DNA from: Bacteroidales bacterium
GTDB taxonomy: Bacteria > Bacteroidota > Bacteroidia > Bacteroidales > JAOZVK01
Direction: 5' to 3'
DNA: 41,182 nt
NCBI GenBank assembly: GCA_029938185.1
Contig: JAOZVK010000003.1
Span: forward strand, 1 to 41,182
The position numbers and the translations under genes were made by a program. The number at the start of each line of letters is the position of its first letter. Position 1 is the first letter of the stretch. The notes under the pieces were generated by a model that saw only the letters and a list, made by a program, of their open reading frames with translations, was not told where the DNA came from and did no database searches. Positions 16,121 through 22,431 of this stretch are shown piece after piece.

Positions 16121-17872
16121 ATGAAAGAATTTAAAATATATAAACAAACAGGTACTTATGCTGAAACTCTTGAAGCTTATGGTTTGGCAAATATTATAGA
16201 AAAAATATATGCTCAGTTAAATATTGATGATAATACAAAAATATTTGATTCAGGGCAATATTACAGTGTAATAGCTAATAGTCCTCTTTCAAGTGAAATG
16301 ATAAATAAGTTAAGTTATTTTCATGTTCTGAAATATATTGCAAGAAAGAATAAAGAAGGAAAACTCAATTTACCCGAAGGTCTGAATTATGATAATTCAG
16401 TTTTCCGCTATGATGAGCAGAAAAATTTAATAGAACAAAGACGAGCTGAAATAAACGAAGCCTATAAAAAGTTTTCGGGTAAAGAAAAAAATAAGCATAG
16501 GCGAAAAAGATTAAAAGAAATTGATAAAAAGTATAGCAATGAAAGTGCTACAAAAATAGATATTGAATTTGATGTTTACAGTCAGGCAAGCACTCCAAAT
16601 CAACTTAGTGGATTCCAAAAAATTTATAATAATTTTTATTTGAATAAAGATAACTTTAATATTCTAATAAGTGATATTTTAAAATATTATTCTAAAAATA
16701 ATAATTTAGAATATCCCAAATTAATAAAAGATAAAAAACTTGTAAATTTCTCTAAAACAATAACAGCAACACAGCTTTATAATCCAAACCAAGGAAAAGG
16801 ATTAAATAAAGCAAAAGCAAATGGTATTAACGGTTTTAATTTTAAATCATCTTGGATTAGTGAAACTTTAAAAACGACTGGAGCTGTTAACAGTATGATT
16901 TGTAAATCAGTTAAAGTCGGCAGTAGTTATGATTTAAAATTATTTGTTCCCGAATTTAATGATATTCACATGTCAAAGAAAACAGAAATTATAAATGAGT
17001 TCAAAAAACATTTAAAAGGGAACACACCTATAAAAATAGATATTTTAAACATTATTATTTTAATAAATAAGTTACTTGAAAATTCTGAAAAAAATCAAGA
17101 CTATTTCGGAAAAGCAAAAAATAAAATCAAAGGTTTATATTCTGTATATCAAAAAGATTTAGGACAGAATAAAGCTGTTTCAAATATTGCATTTATTCAA
17201 ACTCCTGATTTTATAATTATTAATGATAAAAATGATATTGATACATGGCTTGAAATTCTAAATGAACAAATATCAATTATAAGCAGTATTGATGAACTTG
17301 GTAGTTCGGTGCAAGCATTAATGGCATATCGTAATTTTATAAATGCTTCGCATCTTGAAAGTTTTTTCATATTTTCATATTGGTATGCAGCTTATCTTAT
17401 GCAATTTTTTTCTGATAAAAAAATATATATAAAACAATTTACTTACAAAATATTAACTAAATTTTATAATCACATGGATAAAAAAGGAAACTTAATGAAT
17501 ATTATTAATAATGAAGGATTTCAAGCTATTGCAAAAGCAATAAGAAACAGCACTGTTACCTTACAATATGTAAAATCAAAAGGATTAAAACCAAAATTTG
17601 ACATTAGATACGGTGTTGCTCAATCCTTGCAAAATAAATCTAAAACATCGGATAATTTAGCGACTTACATAGGTAGCTTTATAGCATCTTTTAACGCTGA
17701 ATCAGGTATGAAAGCAGAAAAGAAAGAGTTTAGGAAGCGTGTAACTGAAACAGAATTAACAGAATTTTATTCTTTGTTAGATAATAATTCTTCAAAATTA
17801 GTCGGAGCATTACTTGCTTCTTATAGTTTTGCAAAAAGTAAAAATGATGATTCAAATAAAGAAACGAAATAA
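16121..17872 (+). CDS. Cas8a-like large subunit (module B)
   Basis: Predicted large subunit of a third kind of type I effector. The 583-residue protein starts FKIYKQTGTYAETLEAYGLA, then NIIEKIY. That resembles the opening of Cas8a1-type proteins (Cst1/Cmx1/Csx13 groups, with the 'AyGlA' motif). The middle has FNFKSSWISETLKTTGAVNSM. The C-terminus ends in a helical stretch (LDNNSSKLVGALLASYSFAKS). Direct linkage to a DevR-like cas7 (26 bp later) and a cas5 supports the role strongly; subtype (I-A-like or an I-B variant) is uncertain. It has no similarity that I can see to either Cas8b in the window. Its leader is shared with the WYL gene. Confidence 0.6.
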   Translation: MKEFKIYKQTGTYAETLEAYGLANIIEKIYAQLNIDDNTKIFDSGQYYSVIANSPLSSEMINKLSYFHVLKYIARKNKEGKLNLPEGLNYDNSVFRYDEQKNLIEQRRAEINEAYKKFSGKEKNKHRRKRLKEIDKKYSNESATKIDIEFDVYSQASTPNQLSGFQKIYNNFYLNKDNFNILISDILKYYSKNNNLEYPKLIKDKKLVNFSKTITATQLYNPNQGKGLNKAKANGINGFNFKSSWISETLKTTGAVNSMICKSVKVGSSYDLKLFVPEFNDIHMSKKTEIINEFKKHLKGNTPIKIDILNIIILINKLLENSEKNQDYFGKAKNKIKGLYSVYQKDLGQNKAVSNIAFIQTPDFIIINDKNDIDTWLEILNEQISIISSIDELGSSVQALMAYRNFINASHLESFFIFSYWYAAYLMQFFSDKKIYIKQFTYKILTKFYNHMDKKGNLMNIINNEGFQAIAKAIRNSTVTLQYVKSKGLKPKFDIRYGVAQSLQNKSKTSDNLATYIGSFIASFNAESGMKAEKKEFRKRVTETELTEFYSLLDNNSSKLVGALLASYSFAKSKNDDSNKETK

Positions 17873-17898
17873 TAATTAACTTTTAAAATCTATATAAA

Positions 17899-18876
17899 AT
17901 GTCAAAAAAAATAGCATCAATATCAGTAAGCGGCAGAATGACGCTGAATATGCATTCTCTCAATAACGAAGGAGGAGAAGGAAATCAAATAATTACACGC
18001 CAATTAACAATAATAGGCAATGACGGCGAAGAACATACAGTAAATGGTATTAGCGGAGATATGTTTAAACATATCCATGTCGGACATCTTATTAATAAAG
18101 CAAAAGAAAAGAAATTACCGCTTTGTACGAATTGTAAAATAGCAAACCCAAACAGATTATCAAGTGGAGAAGATTTAGGGACACATTTTAAAAATGAAAA
18201 GGATTTAAAAAAGTTAGGTGATGATAAGATTGCCAATGCAATAATTGAGAAATGTATCATTGATGATACACATGGTGTTTTAGTTACTTCGATAGGAAAA
18301 CAAAATAAAAATCACGCCAGAAAATCTATTGTCGAATTTGCGTGGACAGTTGGAATTCCTGATAGAAATAATACTGAAACTTATATTCATACAAAAATAG
18401 TTTCGGATGCGGGTAATAAAGAAAAAGGGGCTTCAAGTAACGAAGGACAAAATATTTTTCATCGCCCTGCAAATCACGGAGTTTATGCATTTATATGCAA
18501 TGTTGATGTTTACAGACTTTCGTATAACGATGTAACAAGATCATATCCTGAAATTGATAACCGAAATGACAGATACAAAGCTCTTTTAAGCAGTTTATTA
18601 AATACATTTTTAAATCCTAAAGGAGCAATGACAAGCACACAAAAACCGCATATTACAGATTTTGAAGGTGTTGTTTCAATATCTTCAAATTCGACTCCTG
18701 CTCCAACTGTAAGCCCTATTAATGAAGACTATAAAGCAGAAATAATTACAGTAAAAGACAACCTAAATAAGATTGAAGGCTCTAAAACTATTGAAGTAAA
18801 AGAATTTAATGGACTTGGGCAATTATCAAGTATTTTTGAAGAACTAATAAAAGCTGAACCCTATAAAATAAATTAA
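17899..18876 (+). CDS. cas7: Cas7, DevR/Cst2-like family (module B)
   Basis: Backbone subunit of the module B effector. At 325 residues it fits the DevR-type Cas7 family: IASISVSGRMTLNMHSLNNEG, then ISGDMFKHIHVGHL (about residues 52-65), followed by FAWTVGIPD and RPANHGVYAFICNVDVYRLS. These 'ALN-E-G-N' and 'SG(D/E)MLKH' features match DevR-group Cas7 rather than Csh2. A CTNC pair (LPLCTNCKIANPNR) might bind zinc. It lies between cas8a (26-bp gap) and cas5 (1-bp gap), so it is surely co-translated. Members of this group in Myxococcus form the dev operon; no developmental role is implied here. Confidence 0.85.
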   Translation: MSKKIASISVSGRMTLNMHSLNNEGGEGNQIITRQLTIIGNDGEEHTVNGISGDMFKHIHVGHLINKAKEKKLPLCTNCKIANPNRLSSGEDLGTHFKNEKDLKKLGDDKIANAIIEKCIIDDTHGVLVTSIGKQNKNHARKSIVEFAWTVGIPDRNNTETYIHTKIVSDAGNKEKGASSNEGQNIFHRPANHGVYAFICNVDVYRLSYNDVTRSYPEIDNRNDRYKALLSSLLNTFLNPKGAMTSTQKPHITDFEGVVSISSNSTPAPTVSPINEDYKAEIITVKDNLNKIEGSKTIEVKEFNGLGQLSSIFEELIKAEPYKIN

Positions 18877-18877
18877 T

Positions 18878-19552
18878 ATGAAATTTTCAGCAATATTTAA
18901 ACCGACAAGTTTATTTTCACTAAAAGATAGTAATTCAACTAATTCGGGAGCGAAATCATTATTTTTACCTTCGCCTTATTCCATAAAAATGGCAATAATT
19001 AATCAAGCTATAACAGCTGGTGATCAATTAAAATTACTATCTGCTAAAAAAAGTAAGGAATTTGAGTATATCAGTAAGGCGGAGGTTTCTTTTAACATTA
19101 ACAACGGATTTTGTGTAAATAATTTGTTTATTAAAATTCAAAGATTAAAAAGGGAAGGGGTTGGTTATCAGTCGACTGTCAGTTTTAGAGAATTTATTCA
19201 TATTCCAGATACAATAGAAATTATATTTAATGTCGTTAATGGTGAGGCTAAATTATTCTTAATGAATTATATTCATAAAATTAATTATTTTGGTAAACGA
19301 GCTTCATTTTTTCAATTTTTAAGATATAATGAAATTCCTGAAAAAGGTAATGTATTGGATTTTAAAACCGGAGAGATTACAGGAGGTATTATTCAACAAT
19401 ATGATGATTTTCCAAAAAATGCAACGTTTGACAAAATAAATAGTTACTCAGGAGCAAGAATTACAAGAGATAAAAAAGTTTTACTGATTCCGATAGTACT
19501 AAAAAATGCCTCAAAGTCTTTTAGTTCTTATAAACTTAAAAATGAAATATAA
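18878..19552 (+). CDS. cas5: Cas5-like subunit (module B)
   Basis: 224-residue protein in the cas5 position of module B. It starts MKFSAIFKPTSLFSLKDSNS and has SGAKSLFLPSPYSIKMAIINQAI (about residues 23-45), the Cas5 pattern of Ser/Pro-containing loop then helix that places the thumb. A central INYFGKRASFFQF (about 134-146) matches the 'lGkr.S.fq' motif of Cas5a/Cas5t-type proteins. It probably caps the crRNA 5' handle next to Cas8a. No cas3 or cas6 follows. The operon instead runs into an inverted repeat and a broken DUF1016 gene, suggesting either loss of the nuclease genes or sharing with neighbours. Confidence 0.7.
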   Translation: MKFSAIFKPTSLFSLKDSNSTNSGAKSLFLPSPYSIKMAIINQAITAGDQLKLLSAKKSKEFEYISKAEVSFNINNGFCVNNLFIKIQRLKREGVGYQSTVSFREFIHIPDTIEIIFNVVNGEAKLFLMNYIHKINYFGKRASFFQFLRYNEIPEKGNVLDFKTGEITGGIIQQYDDFPKNATFDKINSYSGARITRDKKVLLIPIVLKNASKSFSSYKLKNEI

Positions 19553-19575
19553 GTTGTATAATAGAAGATAATTTG

Positions 19576-19638
19576 AATAATCTTTTGTAGTAATAAAATT
19601 GAATATTCTGTATAGGAAAATTACCACAAAAGATTATT
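19576..19638. repeat. Long inverted repeat, copy 1
   Basis: AATAATCTTTTGTAGTAA (19576-19593) pairs with TTACCACAAAAGATTATT (19621-19638) with one mismatch and a 27-nt loop, followed by a T-run. The same structure, perfectly paired, occurs at 37341-37403 before the intact DUF1016 gene. It could be a terminator for module B or an operator of the DUF1016 gene. Confidence 0.6.
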
Positions 19639-19657
19639 ATTTTTTAAACAGAAATTA

Positions 19658-19953
19658 ATGAATATCGAAAAAACAAGTTCAAAATTATTTGTTGATGTAA
19701 AACAAATGATTTCAAATGCTATACGAAAAGTTGCTGTAACTGCCAATAGTGAATTGATTTTGAACAAGAAAACAAAGCAAGACCAATAATTGAAGAAAAT
19801 ATAAATTGAGTTGATACTCTTATAACACTTTCAGCTGGTGGATATGTAGAAACTAAAGCAGAAAAAGCTGATGCTTTGGACTTAGCAGAAACTAAATTGA
19901 TTGAATTAATGCATAAGTTTGATTATCAGAATCAATTGAACAGAAAATGTTAA
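19658..19953 (+). pseudogene. Hybrid remnant: DUF1016 5' end joined to another gene's 3' end
   Basis: The first ~105 bp match the start of the DUF1016 gene at 37423 almost exactly (MNIEKTSSKLFVDVKQMISN). At GAATTGATTTTG (19751-19762) the sequence switches to one matching the fragment at 37133 (FEQENKARPIIEEN, then LITLSAGGYVETKAEKADAL). That second part carries an in-frame TGA. The 12-bp switch sequence is present in both parent segments, so this is a microhomology junction. Order is reversed relative to 37 kb, where the fragment precedes DUF1016. Confidence 0.8.
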
Positions 19954-20000
19954 ATTTAAAATTCGTTGTTTTTTTGTAAAAATCTTAAAAATTTAATTTC

Positions 20001-20176
20001 GCACTTACAGTGCTTTTTTCTATTTTACATTTTTTTTCTACCATAATTTTGCATCTGCGATGCTACTTTAAGAATCCAATTTGCATAAATGATGCTGCTT
20101 AAATTGACAAAAGAGCCATAGGCTCAATATTATGGTAGAAATTACAAATTCATAATAAAAACAGAACCGTAGGTTC
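20001..20176. repeat. Cluster of 13-nt hairpin repeats (5-bp stem, 3-nt loop)
   Basis: Four perfect units lie here: GCACT-TAC-AGTGC (20001), GCATC-TGC-GATGC (20051), GAGCC-ATA-GGCTC (20113) and GAACC-GTA-GGTTC (20164). One has a mismatch: GCATAAATGATGC (20083). Further units of the same shape are GGCTC-GAA-GAGCC (20422), GTCCC-ATC-GGGAC (11581), AGGTC-GAA-GACCT in the 105-bp repeat, and weaker ones at 3575 and 4056. Stem sequence varies but pairing and size are kept. The cluster sits directly before a Y1 transposase fragment, so it may hold recognition hairpins. Confidence 0.65.
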
Positions 20177-20229
20177 GATATTATGTTTGAATTTGATATT
20201 ATTAATCAATAAAAATAACACAATAATAT

Positions 20230-20370
20230 ATGGCAAATACATACACACAATTAAATGTTCATGCCGTTTTTTCGGTTCTTGGAAGAGAAAATATGTTGTT
20301 AGATAAATTTCGTCCAGAATTATTCGGTTTATCAAGTTTATTTACGCATAAATTTATTATTGCTTTTTAA
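20230..20370 (+). pseudogene. Truncated Y1 (IS200/REP-type, RAYT-like) transposase, copy 1
   Basis: Starts MANTYTQLNVHAVFSVLGRE, the typical N-terminus of Bacteroidetes Y1-type transposases (MANTYTQ...HxVFxVxGR). It goes out of family after about 32 codons and stops at 46. The HUH motif and catalytic Tyr are missing, so it is inactive. A second copy is at 38682. Confidence 0.75.
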
Positions 20371-20470
20371 TTAACTGATAATCAATATTGGTAAAACTAT
20401 TTATGCATAAGTAGCATTAAAGGCTCGAAGAGCCAATTATTCAAATATTTTACTTTTTTAAAATTATAAA

Positions 20471-20902
20471 ATGGAACAATATATTAAACAACTAATTAAT
20501 GATTTGAGAGATGCAGCACAGCGTACACGACCTATGAAAATGGAACTTGCTCCCGATTTGGAAGTTGTTAGAGGAGCAGAAGAGTATTTGTATGGCACGC
20601 AACATAAACTCGGTTCTCTTTTTGGTATTGAAAAAACAGCTTTTCCGCCTCTTACAAAGCTTAATAATAATCAATTAGAACAACTTGTACCCGAAATTGA
20701 ACGTTTATGGGCTAAATTTAATTTTTATCCTGTTTTTCCGGACAATTTGCCTGCAATTTATCGCTATAAACTACTGATTGATAAATGGGACGAGCCTATG
20801 CAATATGTAACATCAGGAAGCATGTATATTGAATTTTGTGAATACGAAACTGAAAATTGTCCTTTTCCAAAAGAGTATTGCATGTGTACCGATTTTGACT
20901 AA
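20471..20902 (+). CDS. Small Cys-motif protein of unknown function (copy 2)
   Basis: 143 residues, identical in protein sequence to the gene at 38806 and homologous to 11694. Features: YLYGTQHKLGSLFGIEKTAF, then FPPLTKLN, a WAKFNFYPVFPDNLPAIYRY segment and a C-terminal CPFPKEYCMC cluster that may bind metal. The stop codon lies in the edge of a reverse-orientation 105-bp repeat. It is preceded by a truncated Y1 transposase. The near-identity of copies 2 and 3 in DNA shows a recent duplication of this unit. No function can be assigned; there is no signal peptide or membrane segment. Confidence 0.72.
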   Translation: MEQYIKQLINDLRDAAQRTRPMKMELAPDLEVVRGAEEYLYGTQHKLGSLFGIEKTAFPPLTKLNNNQLEQLVPEIERLWAKFNFYPVFPDNLPAIYRYKLLIDKWDEPMQYVTSGSMYIEFCEYETENCPFPKEYCMCTDFD

Positions 20903-21004
20903 GTCTTTGACCTATTTAATGTGGCTTACACATTTTTATAAATTACTATAAAGTAGCCAATTGTACAAAAACAAATGCCGAAAAACTTTTGTAAGACTAC
21001 TTAA
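20900..21004 (-). repeat. ~105-bp dispersed repeat, copy 5 (reverse)
   Basis: Starts at the stop codon of the preceding ORF (TAAGTCTTTGACCTATTTAA) and ends TTTTGTAAGACTACTTAA. Confidence 0.75.
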
Positions 21005-21008
21005 TAAA

Positions 21009-21162
21009 TTGGGCTACCAGTTTTAAGTTAGACGCTTTTTAAACGCAAAGACACACAAAGTTTAACGCAAAGTTTCGCAAAGTTTTGCTAATCTTTACTT
21101 TAATTCTATGGTTAAAACTAATTGAAAAAACAAGACTGTCCAACTTCTGACGGGTAGCCATA
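21009..21162. repeat. MITE-like inverted-repeat segment
   Basis: TTGGGCTACC...AAGTTAGA (21009-21032) is matched inversely by TCCAACTT...GGGTAGCCATA (21139-21162), imperfect over about 24 bp. The interior is 106 bp and contains CGCAAAG repeats (ACGCAAAGTTTCGCAAAG). No ORF. It is probably a small non-autonomous element or remnant, lying just before the duplicated leader. Confidence 0.4.
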
Positions 21163-21213
21163 AATTGCAAATGGGATTTAATTTTCAAAATATAAATAAA
21201 TGAATATTGAAAA

Positions 21214-21344
21214 ATAACCCGACCACCGAGCATCTTACGTGTTTTAGGTTAGTAGAGTCGGGATTTATGGTACCGAGCATCTTGATGTGTTTTCGGTTAT
21301 ACTAATGCAAATTTACAATTATATGATATTAAAATCAAATTTTA
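21214..21344 (+). promoter_or_regulatory. Structured leader before the WYL regulator gene, duplicate of 15991
   Basis: Same ~130-bp leader as before cas8a, with CCCGAC...GTCGGG retained. The first inner TCGGT has changed to TAGGT, which breaks one inner stem. The second ACCGA...TCGGT unit is intact. Identity extends into the start codon context (ATGAAAGAA) and then stops. Confidence 0.6.
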
Positions 21345-22244
21345 ATGAAAGAACATGAAAAAATTCAAAGACTAATTTATTTATTAAAATTATTGTCATC
21401 AAATATAGGATATTCACACAAGATGCTTGCCGAAAAAATTGGCGTAGTAGAAAGAACAATAAGAAGATACATAAATTCTTGTGAAAAAGCAGGCTTAGTT
21501 CTTAATAAAACAAACGGTTATTTTCGTTTAGAAAAAAACACACCTCATTTTAGAGAAATAAGTTCATTACTACACTTTTCCGATGAGGAGGCTGTTTTAC
21601 TTAACGAGGCGATAAATAAAATTGAGTTAAATTCAACTTCTACAATTAATTTAAGAAACAAACTATTTGCTCTATACAATTCAGACAGAATAAACTATCC
21701 AATTATAAAGAAAGAAGATTCTGGAAATGTAAAATTGATAATTGAAGCAATCAGAGCTAAAAAACAAATTAGAGTGATTAATTATAAATCATCTAACAGT
21801 GGAACTGTAATGGACAGGATTGTTGAACCTTTCGATTTTACAACAAACTATATTCATATTTGGGCTTATGAAAATGCATATTCAAAAAATTTCCTGTTTC
21901 GGGTTTCACGTATTGAAAATGTTGAGGTTTTAAAAGATGATTGGACAAATGAAAACAATCATAAAAAAGGAATAACCGATGTATTTAGAATGAGTGGAGA
22001 TACTAAAACCCCATTTGAATTAAAATTAACTACAGCCGGATACAATTATTTAATAGAACAATACCCTATGGCAAAACAATATATTGAAAAAAATAAGAAT
22101 AATATATATTTTTTGAACCATTGGTATGCTAATTTTCATGGAATAACAAAATTTATTTTGAGTGCAATGGATGAAGTTGAAATTATAAGTAACGAAAAAT
22201 TAAGAGATTACATAAATAATAAAATAAAAAACAAAATTTTTTAA
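21345..22244 (+). CDS. WYL-domain transcriptional regulator (module C)
   Basis: DNA-binding regulator of the kind often found beside CRISPR loci. The 299-residue protein has an N-terminal HTH (IQRLIYLLKLLSSNIGY, then MLAEKIGVVERTIRRYINSCEKAGL, about residues 6-55). The WYL domain follows (about 125-205) with VINYKSSNSG, then VEPFDF and IHIWAYENAYSKNFLFRVSRIENVEVL. The C-terminal extension resembles the WCX region. WYL domains are thought to sense nucleic-acid or nucleotide ligands. It is the first gene before the type I-D operon and shares its leader with cas8a of module B, so it is the natural candidate regulator of both. An inverted repeat at 22302-22363 downstream could be its operator. 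Confidence 0.88.
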   Translation: MKEHEKIQRLIYLLKLLSSNIGYSHKMLAEKIGVVERTIRRYINSCEKAGLVLNKTNGYFRLEKNTPHFREISSLLHFSDEEAVLLNEAINKIELNSTSTINLRNKLFALYNSDRINYPIIKKEDSGNVKLIIEAIRAKKQIRVINYKSSNSGTVMDRIVEPFDFTTNYIHIWAYENAYSKNFLFRVSRIENVEVLKDDWTNENNHKKGITDVFRMSGDTKTPFELKLTTAGYNYLIEQYPMAKQYIEKNKNNIYFLNHWYANFHGITKFILSAMDEVEIISNEKLRDYINNKIKNKIF

Positions 22245-22301
22245 TAATTATTAATGCAATTGACACAAGCTGTCCTACCTACAAACTACTTTTGTAAACA
22301 T

Positions 22302-22363
22302 AAACAAATAGCAATGTATTACTATAAATATTTTTTTGTTTCTTCATAAGCAACTATTTGTTT
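22302..22363. promoter_or_regulatory. Inverted repeat upstream of cas10d
   Basis: AAACAAATAG (22302-22311) and CTATTTGTTT (22354-22363) form a perfect 10-bp inverted repeat with a 42-bp centre. It lies in the 187-bp gap between the WYL gene and cas10d. It is a candidate operator for the WYL regulator or a looping site; chance in AT-rich DNA is possible. Confidence 0.35.
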
Positions 22364-22431
22364 GTGAGAGTTAGCATAAATGCATAAGCTATATAATAAT
22401 TGAACAAAAACTTTAACATACAATAATATAA

